Positions 6,449 to 13,309 of a DNA stretch of 21,927 bases are shown one piece after another. The stretch comes from Trueperaceae bacterium (lineage in GTDB: Bacteria; Deinococcota; Deinococci; Deinococcales; Trueperaceae). Every line of letters starts with the position of its first letter. The first letter of the stretch is position 1. Below the pieces are notes generated by a model that ran no database searches, was not told where the DNA came from, and worked only from the letters and a program-made list of their open reading frames with translations. The stretch spans positions 1 through 21,927 of the forward strand of contig JAABSI010000048.1 of NCBI GenBank assembly GCA_011390455.1, in the 5' to 3' direction. The position numbers and the translations under genes were made by a program.

Positions 6449-7675
6449 GTGGAACCCCAAGCGTTCGAACAGGGCGCGATGCCCGTGCCCGAGGCCCGCG
6501 CGCGGATGCTCGCCGCCGTGGCGCCGCTCGCGGCGACCGAGCGGGTGCCGCTCGACCAGGCGCTGGGCCGCGTGCTCGCGGCCGCCGTGATCGCAGAGGT
6601 CGACGTGCCCCCCTCGGACAACGCGGCCATGGACGGCTTCGCGCTGCGGTGGGCCGACCTGGAGCCGGCGGGCGGCGAACTGCCGGTGGTCGGTCGGGTG
6701 GCGGCCGGCGACGTCCCCGGGGCCCTGACGCCCGGCGTGGCGACCCGCATCTTCACCGGCGCCCCGGTGCCCGCTGGGGCCGATACCGTCGTGCGCGTCG
6801 AGGAGGCGGAACGCTCGGAGGACGGGCGGGTTCGCCTGCGGCCCGGCCCCAAGACGCGCGCCGGCGCCAACGTGCGCCGCACCGGCGGCGACGTGGCGCT
6901 GGGCACGGTGGCGCTCCCAGCGGGGCGGCGCTTGAGCCCCTTCGACCTGGGCGTCGCGGCCTCGGTCGGCATGGACCGGCTCACGGTCGTGCGCCGGCCT
7001 CGGGTGGCGGTGGTCGCCACGGGCGACGAGCTCACCGAGCCGGGGCGGCCGCTGGTGCCCGGCGGGCTCTACGACGGCAACGGACCCTTGCTCCGGTCGC
7101 TCCTGGAGCGCGCGGGCGCCGACGTGGTCCACGTCGGGCGCGCGCCGGACGACTTGGACGCCACGACCCTGGCCCTGCGGGTGGCCGCGGCCGACGCCGA
7201 CCTCTTGATCACCAGCGGCGGCGTGTCCGTGGGGGACGAGGACCACGTGAAGGGCGCGGCGCGCGCGCTGGGCTCCGTGGACCTGTGGGGCATCGACATG
7301 AAGCCGGGCCGCCCGGTGGCTTTCGGGCGGGTCGCCGGCGTCCCCTGGCTCGGGCTGCCGGGCAACCCGGCGGCGGGCTCGATCGCCTTCCTGCTCTTCG
7401 CGGCGCCGCTGCTGCGGCACCTCACGGGGCGGCCGGAGGCCTTCCCCGAGCCCTGGACGCTGCCGGCCGGCTTCGAGCGCGATCGACCCCAACGCCGCGA
7501 GGAGTGGCTGCGGGTGCGCCGCGAGGATGGCCGCGCGGTGCCGGCCGCGCGTCAGGGCTCCGGGGTCCTCAGTTCGATGGCGGCGAGCGACGCGCTCGCC
7601 CGCGTGCCGGCCGGCGCGACGCTCGCCGCCGGCGATCCGATCGACGTGTTCCCCTTCGCCGAGCTGCTGTGGTGA
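6449..7675 (+). CDS. moeA: Molybdopterin molybdenumtransferase
   Basis: MoeA inserts molybdate (or tungstate) into adenylylated molybdopterin. The 408-residue product has the full family order: N-terminal PPSDNAAMDGFA at 54-65, a TGDEL motif at 191-195 opening the MoaB/Mog-like domain, TSGGVSVGDED at 255-265, KPGRP at 285-289, GLPGNPAA at 302-309, and a C-terminal small domain. The start is GTG at 6449, two bases after the upstream stop, with GGAGG at 6437-6441. An ATG lies ten codons further in, but the ribosome site favours the GTG. The gene sits between the metal importer and mog, which fits hand-over of imported metal to the cofactor. Confidence 0.96.
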   Translation: MEPQAFEQGAMPVPEARARMLAAVAPLAATERVPLDQALGRVLAAAVIAEVDVPPSDNAAMDGFALRWADLEPAGGELPVVGRVAAGDVPGALTPGVATRIFTGAPVPAGADTVVRVEEAERSEDGRVRLRPGPKTRAGANVRRTGGDVALGTVALPAGRRLSPFDLGVAASVGMDRLTVVRRPRVAVVATGDELTEPGRPLVPGGLYDGNGPLLRSLLERAGADVVHVGRAPDDLDATTLALRVAAADADLLITSGGVSVGDEDHVKGAARALGSVDLWGIDMKPGRPVAFGRVAGVPWLGLPGNPAAGSIAFLLFAAPLLRHLTGRPEAFPEPWTLPAGFERDRPQRREEWLRVRREDGRAVPAARQGSGVLSSMAASDALARVPAGATLAAGDPIDVFPFAELLW

Positions 7676-7700
7676 CGCGCGATCCGAGGAAGAGGTCTCG

Positions 7701-8231
7701 ATGGGACACGTGAACGACGACACCCCCTTCGCGCCGCTGCACCTCGCGGTGCTCACCGTCAGCGACCGGCGCACCCGCGCGAACGACACCTCCGGCGACA
7801 CCCTGCAGGCGCGCCTCGAGGCCGCCGGCCACGTGCTCGCCGACCGCGAGCTGCTGCCCGACGACGTCTACCGACTGCGTGCGGTGGTGTCGGCCTGGAT
7901 CGCCCGCCCCGACGTCGAGGTCGTGCTGATGACCGGCGGCACCGGCATCACCGGTCGCGACCGGACGCCGGAGGCGATCCGGCCGCTGCTCGACCTGGAG
8001 ATCCCGGGGTTCGGCGAGCTCTTCCGCAGCTACTCGGAGGCCGAGATCGGCACCGCGACGCTGCAGTCGCGAAGCTTCGCCGGCCTCGCCAACGGCACCC
8101 TGGTGTTCGGCTTGCCCGGGTCGCCTGGGGCGTGCCGCACGGCGTGGGACCGCATCCTGGGGCCGCAACTCGATGCCCGGACCCGACCCTGCAACTTCGT
8201 CGCGTTGCTTCCGAGGTTCTTCGAATCTTGA
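7701..8231 (+). CDS. Molybdopterin adenylyltransferase (Mog/MoaB family)
   Basis: This cytoplasmic enzyme adenylylates molybdopterin before MoeA loads the metal. The 176-residue product shows [18 protein letters not shown] near the N-terminus, the hallmark [15 protein letters not shown] from residue 78, and GLPGSPGA at 138-145. The length fits the MoaB/Mog family; sequence alone does not separate a Mog-type enzyme from a MoaB paralogue. The ATG at 7701 has AGAGG a few bases upstream and follows moeA by 25 bases, so it is probably the last gene of the molybdenum operon. No clear terminator follows; 136 bases separate it from the next gene. Confidence 0.93.
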   Translation: MGHVNDDTPFAPLHLAVLTVSDRRTRANDTSGDTLQARLEAAGHVLADRELLPDDVYRLRAVVSAWIARPDVEVVLMTGGTGITGRDRTPEAIRPLLDLEIPGFGELFRSYSEAEIGTATLQSRSFAGLANGTLVFGLPGSPGACRTAWDRILGPQLDARTRPCNFVALLPRFFES

Positions 8232-8329
8232 ACGATCGCTAGGGATTCCCGACCGACGAACTTGGTTATGAGTTCGGGACGAAGGTACCGACGGCCGCCC
8301 GCGAGCCCGCGCTACCCTCCCTCTGGAGG

Positions 8330-8351
8330 CCTCGTGAATCTTCTCACGAGG
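8330..8351. promoter_or_regulatory. CRP-like palindrome in front of the unassigned molybdoenzyme operon
   Basis: CCTCGTGA and TCACGAGG are perfect eight-base reverse complements separated by six bases. The inner part has the GTGA-N6-TCAC layout known for CRP/FNR-family operators. It ends 16 bases before the ATG at 8368 and just upstream of the GAGGAGG ribosome site at 8354-8360, so it could act as an operator or, in RNA, as a hairpin next to the ribosome site. No matching promoter boxes could be assigned. Confidence 0.5.
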
Positions 8352-8367
8352 ACGAGGAGGCGACGGG

Positions 8368-10917
8368 ATGGAGCGAGCACAGGCACCTGGGATCAGTCGA
8401 CGCCGGTTCTTGGCCGGATCGGCGGCGTTGGCGGTCGGCGCGGTGTTGGCCGACAAAGGATGGGTGGACGCGCAGCCGTTCTTCGGCCCCGACGGGCTCG
8501 ACGTCGAGGGGCTCGAGCGCAACGGCTACCTCGTCCGGCACACGATCTGCCACCAGTGCGGCGCGGGCTGCGGCCTGACCGCGTTGGTCAAGAAGGGCAC
8601 GGTCCCGAGCGAGGACCGCATGCTCATCCTGCCGAACCAGGACCCGAACCATCCTCAGCGCGGCATGTGCGGCCGCGGCGCGACGGCCCCGTACACCTGG
8701 GACAGCCCGCTGCGCCTGCGCACCCCGCTCAAGCGGGTCGGCGAGCGCGGCGAAGGTCGCTTCGAAGAGGTCTCCTGGGACCAGGCGCTCGACGAGATCG
8801 CTGCCAAGCTCAAGGAGATCGTGGAGCGCGACGGGGCCAAGTCGGTCGCCGTCACCAGCCACGATTTCGGCACCGAGGCGCAGTGGCTCGCGTGGCCGCT
8901 CGGCACCCCCAACGTCGTCAACCAGGCGAGCACCTGCAACACCGCCGGCGTGATCGCGCGCCGCTGGGTGCTGGGCACGAGCCACACCCACCACGCGATG
9001 ATCGACCCGGACTACGACCACCTGCGCTACGTGCTCTTCCCGGGGCGCAGCCTGGCCGCGCCCGCCGGAGCCGTCCAACGGCTCGCGAAGGCGCGCGAGC
9101 ACGGCGCCAAGGTCGTCTTCCTCAACCCGGCGCACCCCGACGTCGCCTTCGCCGACGGCGAATGGCTCGCCTGCCTCCCCGGTACCGACGCCGCCTTCAT
9201 GCTCGGGCTGGCGCACGTGCTCGTGCACGAGGAGCGCTTCGACGCCGCCTTCGTCCGCGACCACACCAACCTCCCCTTCCTGCTGAAGCCCGACGGCCTC
9301 CCGCTCACCGCGGCCGACCTGTCCGCCGACGGGGCCGCCGACGCCTTCGCCGTCTGGGACGGCGCGGCCGGGGCGTTCGCCTCCCATCGCGACGAGGGCG
9401 TGGAGCCCGACCTCGGGTACGCCGGTACCGCGACGCTCGCCGACGGCACGGAGCTCGCCGTCACGACCGCGTGGAACCGCTTCGTGGCGCACCTGGACGA
9501 CTACACGCCGGGTAAGGCGGCGGAGATCACCGGCCTGCCGGCGGCGACCATCACGCGCGTCGCCCGCGAGCTGCACACGATGCAGGGCGTCGTCGAGGAC
9601 ACCTGGTACAACACCCGCAACGGCAACGACACCGACGCGGTGATGGGGCTCCTCACCGTCAACGCGCTGCTGGGCAACTTCGACAAGCCCGGCGGCCTGT
9701 GCGTCCGCCCCGGCGCCAAGGTGCCGGGCGTCATGAGCCGCAACGGCGAGGGCATGGTCACGACCGCGCTCGGCGACGGCTTCCTGATGTCGGACACGCG
9801 CCGCATCGATCAGGAGATCTACCCCGAGACCAACGCGACCTTCGACGCCGTGCTCGAGGGCGCCATCTCCGGCACGCCGTACCCCATCCACGCGCTCGTC
9901 ATGCTGGGCGCGACGCTCTTCCACCGCGACCCCAACACCAAGCGCGTCCAAGAGGCGCTCCGCAGCCTCGAGCTGGTCGTCAACGTCGACGTCGTGCACC
10001 AAGAGGTGAGCGACTGGTCCGACTACGTGCTGCCCGCGGAGATGTTCCTCGAGCGCAGCCGGCTCTCGAGCATCGGCTGGACCATGACGGCCGCCGCGGC
10101 CAAGGCGGACAAGGTCACCGACCCGCCGCCCGGCGTCGACGCGCGCCCGAACGAGTGGATCATGCTCGAGATCCTGCGCCGCGCGTACCCGCAGCGCGCC
10201 GCGATGATGGGCTACCTCGACCATATGAAGGACCCGAGCACCTTCCAGACCGAGTTCCTCCAGAAGATCGAGGACGTCCGCATGGAGGGGTTGGCCAACG
10301 CCTGGAACCGCGACGTCGCCGAGCTGCGCGCCGAGTTCCGCGACAAGGGGTACGTGGTCTTCCAGGAGCAGCGCTACGGCACGGTGCCCTACCGCAACGC
10401 CTTCAGCACGCCCAGCGGGCGCGTCGAGGTCTACGCCCTGCGCCCGGTGCAGCGCGGGTACCGACCGCACGGCTTCGCGTACCACTTCGATCCCCCGGCC
10501 TTCACGATGCCGCGCGGCGGCGACGAGTTCTACCTGGTGAACGGCAAGAGCCCGATCGGCTCCTCGGGGCTCTCCAGCCTCGCGTTCCCCACCCAGTACC
10601 TCGTCGACAACGCGCTCTGGCTCAACCCGGCCGACGCCGAGCGCCTCGGAATCGAAGAGGGCGCGGACGCCGACGTCACCGGCCTCGACACCGGCTGGGA
10701 GGCGCGCACCGAGGTGCGCGTGACGCCGCGCGTACGCCCCGGCGTCGCCTACCTGTACTCCTACGCGGGCGGCAACCGCCAGAAGGTCGTCACCGAGGAC
10801 CCCCGCTTCGCCAAGCTGTCCAAAGGGCTCAACCCGCAGTGGTTCTCGAAGTCGTGGGTCGACCCGGTCACCGGCAGCAACGCCAACAACGCCTCCGTGC
10901 GCATCCGCCGGGCGTGA
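8368..10917 (+). CDS. Molybdopterin oxidoreductase catalytic subunit, Tat-exported, substrate unassigned (DMSO reductase family)
   Basis: This 849-residue catalytic subunit of a three-part Fe-S/molybdoenzyme should act on the outer face of the membrane. Seen: a Tat signal SRRRFLAGSAALAVG at residues 10-24; an N-terminal [4Fe-4S] motif with Cys61, Cys64, Cys68 and Cys101; a candidate Mo/W ligand Cys190 in QASTCNTAGVIAR; GAVQRLAKAREHGAKVVF in the second domain; and a C-terminal domain starting near YLVNGKSPIG. A loop around 295-375 (HTNLPFLLKPDGLPL onward) is longer than in the PsrA of this window. The family includes polysulfide, thiosulfate, tetrathionate, selenate and arsenate reductases; I cannot choose among them. 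The Tat signal argues against cytoplasmic SoeA-type sulfite dehydrogenase. A GAGGAGG ribosome site fixes the ATG. The Fe-S and NrfD subunits follow directly. Confidence 0.9.
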   Translation: MERAQAPGISRRRFLAGSAALAVGAVLADKGWVDAQPFFGPDGLDVEGLERNGYLVRHTICHQCGAGCGLTALVKKGTVPSEDRMLILPNQDPNHPQRGMCGRGATAPYTWDSPLRLRTPLKRVGERGEGRFEEVSWDQALDEIAAKLKEIVERDGAKSVAVTSHDFGTEAQWLAWPLGTPNVVNQASTCNTAGVIARRWVLGTSHTHHAMIDPDYDHLRYVLFPGRSLAAPAGAVQRLAKAREHGAKVVFLNPAHPDVAFADGEWLACLPGTDAAFMLGLAHVLVHEERFDAAFVRDHTNLPFLLKPDGLPLTAADLSADGAADAFAVWDGAAGAFASHRDEGVEPDLGYAGTATLADGTELAVTTAWNRFVAHLDDYTPGKAAEITGLPAATITRVARELHTMQGVVEDTWYNTRNGNDTDAVMGLLTVNALLGNFDKPGGLCVRPGAKVPGVMSRNGEGMVTTALGDGFLMSDTRRIDQEIYPETNATFDAVLEGAISGTPYPIHALVMLGATLFHRDPNTKRVQEALRSLELVVNVDVVHQEVSDWSDYVLPAEMFLERSRLSSIGWTMTAAAAKADKVTDPPPGVDARPNEWIMLEILRRAYPQRAAMMGYLDHMKDPSTFQTEFLQKIEDVRMEGLANAWNRDVAELRAEFRDKGYVVFQEQRYGTVPYRNAFSTPSGRVEVYALRPVQRGYRPHGFAYHFDPPAFTMPRGGDEFYLVNGKSPIGSSGLSSLAFPTQYLVDNALWLNPADAERLGIEEGADADVTGLDTGWEARTEVRVTPRVRPGVAYLYSYAGGNRQKVVTEDPRFAKLSKGLNPQWFSKSWVDPVTGSNANNASVRIRRA

Positions 10918-10934
10918 GCAGATAGGGACCTGAG

Positions 10935-11540
10935 ATGAGCACACGTCTGCGCAAGGGACAAGAGCCCACCAAGAGGATGGCGCACGTCTGGGACGCCAGC
11001 AAGTGCATCGCCTGCGGCGCTTGCGTCCTGGCCTGCACCTCGACGAACAACCCCGACATGATGACGCGCGAAGAGGTCGGTTGGAACTCGCTCGCCTCGA
11101 ACATCCGCCGCATCGACAGCGTGACCGCCCAGGGTCGCCCCGAGGTGCTGCTGGTCCAGTGCCAGCACTGCGAGGACGCGCCCTGCCTCAACACGTGCCC
11201 GTTCGGCGCCACCTACATGGACGACAACGGCATGATCCGACTCGACCCGCGCATGTGCGCCGGTTGCAGCTACTGCGTCACCAGCTGCCCCTACAACGTG
11301 CGCTGGTTCCACCCCGACAGCAAGCTGCCCAAGAAGTGCATGGGCGACACCTGCCTCGACCTCGTCGACGACGGGCTGCTGCCGGCGTGCGTCCAGGCCT
11401 GCCCGGCCGGCGCGCGCGACTTCGGCGACCTCAACGACCCGGAGAGCAGCGTGAGCACCACGCTCCGGACCAAGCGCAGCCGGCGCCTGCTCGAGAGCGC
11501 CGGCACCGAACCGAAGTACTTCGTGGTGGAGGGCTCGTGA
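10935..11540 (+). CDS. Four-cluster Fe-S electron-transfer subunit of the unassigned molybdoenzyme
   Basis: This 201-residue DmsB/NrfC-type subunit would pass electrons between the membrane subunit and the catalytic subunit. Four cysteine groups are visible: 24/27/30/34, 76/79/84/88, 108/111/114/118 and 135/140/152/156. The last group starts KKCMGDTCLDLVDDGLLPAC, spacing the first two cysteines as C-x4-C where the family norm, seen in the PsrB of this window, is C-x2-C. The DNA around 11335-11355 reads cleanly in frame, so this is not an obvious frameshift. There is no signal peptide, so it is presumably exported with the catalytic subunit. The stop overlaps the next start as TGATG, 17 bases separate it from the catalytic gene, and all three genes look co-transcribed. 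Confidence 0.93.
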   Translation: MSTRLRKGQEPTKRMAHVWDASKCIACGACVLACTSTNNPDMMTREEVGWNSLASNIRRIDSVTAQGRPEVLLVQCQHCEDAPCLNTCPFGATYMDDNGMIRLDPRMCAGCSYCVTSCPYNVRWFHPDSKLPKKCMGDTCLDLVDDGLLPACVQACPAGARDFGDLNDPESSVSTTLRTKRSRRLLESAGTEPKYFVVEGS

Positions 11541-12445
11541 TGGCACCCGCGGATCTGCACTTCCAAGTCGACATCGCCCACTGGGGCTGGAGCATCGCCT
11601 GGTTCCTCTGGTTCGTCGGGATCGCCGGCATGGGCTCCGTCGCCTACTACTTCGTCCGCAAGGCGGCGCTCTCGTATGTCATCTTCGGGTCGCTCGCCGT
11701 CGGCCTGGTGCTCGTCGTGAGCCACCTGGGGCGCTGGTGGAACCTGCCGCGCACGCTGTGGGTGATGGTCACCAGCGGCATCTTCAACTACACCTCGTGG
11801 ATGATCGTCGGGATCGTCCTGCTCTCGGTCCACCTCGTCCTCAGCGTCATCATCGTGGCCAGCCACATCCCCTGGTTGCAGCGCGTCGGTTGGCTCACGT
11901 GGACCGCGACGCTCAGCCGGGCGAACCCGTACCTGGCCCTCTACGCCTTCCTGGGCTTCATGGCCACCGTGTACAGCGGCTTCCTGATCACCCAGGCGGC
12001 GGGCATCCCGCTCTGGAACACCTCCCTGATCCCGGTCCTCTGGGTGGTGTCGGGTTCGATCGCCGCCATCGCCGTGATCGAGCTGATGTACGTCTTCGGC
12101 CTGATCGAGTCCAACGTCTCGTCGCTCGCCGTCCGGCTGGGCATCGGGCTCGACGCCATCAAGCTGTTGGCCGTCCTCGGCTTCCTCCACGTGGCGCTGG
12201 CGTACGGAAGCGCCGGCGCGCGCATCGGCGCCACCGCGATGGCCTCCGGGGAGTACGCGCTGATGACCTGGGGTGGCGTGATCGGCCTCGGCATCCTGGT
12301 CCCGCTGGCGATCGGCGCGTACACCGTCCTCGTCCGCAAGAGCAAGGCGCTGCTGGTCGTCTCGTCCGTCGCCGCCCTCGCGGGGGTCTTCTTCCTCCGC
12401 GCGGTGGTGCTGCTGGCCGGCGCCTGGGAACCGCTCGTGCTGTAG
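11540..12445 (+). CDS. NrfD-family membrane subunit of the unassigned molybdoenzyme
   Basis: This 301-residue integral membrane protein would exchange electrons with the quinone pool. Eight likely transmembrane helices can be traced, beginning with WSIAWFLWFVGIAGMG and ending near FFLRAVVLLAG; the HWGW start and the internal layout fit the NrfD/PsrC family (PF03916). It begins one base into the stop of the Fe-S subunit gene (TGATG), so translation is coupled. Sequence shared with the PsrC of this window is slight by eye, so the two complexes are not a recent duplication. A strong hairpin terminator follows 24 bases after the stop. Confidence 0.88.
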   Translation: MAPADLHFQVDIAHWGWSIAWFLWFVGIAGMGSVAYYFVRKAALSYVIFGSLAVGLVLVVSHLGRWWNLPRTLWVMVTSGIFNYTSWMIVGIVLLSVHLVLSVIIVASHIPWLQRVGWLTWTATLSRANPYLALYAFLGFMATVYSGFLITQAAGIPLWNTSLIPVLWVVSGSIAAIAVIELMYVFGLIESNVSSLAVRLGIGLDAIKLLAVLGFLHVALAYGSAGARIGATAMASGEYALMTWGGVIGLGILVPLAIGAYTVLVRKSKALLVVSSVAALAGVFFLRAVVLLAGAWEPLVL

Positions 12446-12468
12446 CGTCGCCTCTGCGGCGCGAGGGA

Positions 12469-12501
12469 GCGGGGCGCCCCGGACGATCCGGGGCGCCCCG
12501 C
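12469..12501 (+). terminator. Hairpin terminator after the unassigned molybdoenzyme operon
   Basis: Bases 12469-12483 and 12487-12501 form a perfect 15-base-pair, nearly all G/C stem around the loop CGA, starting 24 bases after the stop of the NrfD gene. No T-run follows, which is common for terminators of very GC-rich genomes. Its position between two operons supports the call. Confidence 0.8.
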
Positions 12502-12718
12502 GTCGTCGGACGACCGCCGCTGCGCCTCGATGCGGGGCCGCGTCGCGCAGCGTCGGGACGAATGCCCTCTGGGACGGCGCTCGCACGCATTCATCGAACG
12601 CGATGAATAGACGGATGCCCCTGCCGCCCTGGGGCACGGTGGCGGAGACTACGGGCATGCAGAAACCCATCGGGGCTCCTCGAGCCCAGCCCACCCGTCT
12701 TGGAACGGACCTTTCCTC
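12502..12718. promoter_or_regulatory. Intergenic leader and promoter region of the torD-psr operon
   Basis: No gene is supported here. The stretch lies between the terminator of the preceding operon and the GTG of the chaperone gene, so it should hold the promoter of the psr operon. It contains the 20-base palindrome at 12589-12608 and a small GGGCT/AGCCC hairpin at 12673-12687. The base composition dips around the palindrome, as expected near a promoter. No confident -10/-35 pair was found. Confidence 0.45.
12589..12608. promoter_or_regulatory. Perfect 20-base palindrome, candidate operator of the psr operon
   Basis: ATTCATCG and CGATGAAT are exact reverse complements separated by AACG. It is AT-rich for this genome and sits 110 bases before the chaperone start, in a gene-free stretch after a terminator. 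It does not match the FNR box (TTGAT-N4-ATCAA). The binding protein is unknown. Confidence 0.5.
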
Positions 12719-13309
12719 GTGAAGTCCCTCACGAGCACGGCCCTTCCCGAGCGCGCCGTCGTCGCGTTGGATCCGCTCCTGCAGCTGATCGCCGCCACGT
12801 ACCGCACGCCAGGGCCCGCGCTCCGCGCCGACCTCGAGTCGGGCGCCTTCGCCGATGCATGCGGCGCACTCGCCGACGCCCTCGACCTGGAGCCGCCAGC
12901 CCTGGGCACGGTCGACTTCGGCGTTCTTCAGGAGCGCCACGTGGCGCTCTTCGTTTCGAGCGGCGACGGCATCGTCGCCCCGCCGTACGCCGGCTTCGCC
13001 GTCGACGGCGAGCTCCTGGGCGACACCTTCCAGGCCATGGGCGCCACCTTCGCGCGCTACGGCATCGAGGTGCGCGGCGAGTGGGCCGACCTGCCCGACC
13101 ACGTGGCGGCGGTCGCCGAGGGCGCCGGCCTGCTCCTCGCGGCGGGCGCGTCGGACGGCGCCCTCGAGGTGCTCGAGCGCTACCTGGCCCCCTGGTTCGA
13201 TCGCTACGCCGCGGCCGTCGCCGCGGCCGACGTCGGTGGCGTGTACGGCGCACTGACCCCGTTCCTCGACGCAGCGATCAAGGAGGTCGTGCGTGAAGCT
13301 CAAGCGTAG
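12719..13309 (+). CDS. TorD/DmsD-family chaperone for molybdoenzyme maturation
   Basis: TorD-family proteins bind the apo-enzyme and its Tat signal so that cofactor is loaded before export. This 196-residue cytoplasmic protein is mostly helical, with the family features ERHVALFVSSGDGIVAPPY at about 72-90, a following GYxx-like MGATFARYGIEV segment, and DLPDHVAAVAEGAGLLL at about 124-140. The GTG start has no strong ribosome site. The last 17 bases overlap the psrA start, whose AGGAGGT ribosome site lies inside this gene, so chaperone and client are coupled and the client is most likely PsrA. It may also serve the other molybdoenzyme, which has no chaperone gene of its own here. Confidence 0.85.
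   Translation: MKSLTSTALPERAVVALDPLLQLIAATYRTPGPALRADLESGAFADACGALADALDLEPPALGTVDFGVLQERHVALFVSSGDGIVAPPYAGFAVDGELLGDTFQAMGATFARYGIEVRGEWADLPDHVAAVAEGAGLLLAAGASDGALEVLERYLAPWFDRYAAAVAAADVGGVYGALTPFLDAAIKEVVREAQA

Noticed and set aside
8368..12445. SoeABC-type sulfite dehydrogenase
   Set aside because: SoeABC is cytoplasmic and its catalytic subunit has no Tat signal; here the SRRRFLAG signal is clear.
12589..12608. FNR box
   Set aside because: The FNR consensus is TTGAT-N4-ATCAA; the arms here read ATTCATCG/CGATGAAT and do not match its key positions.
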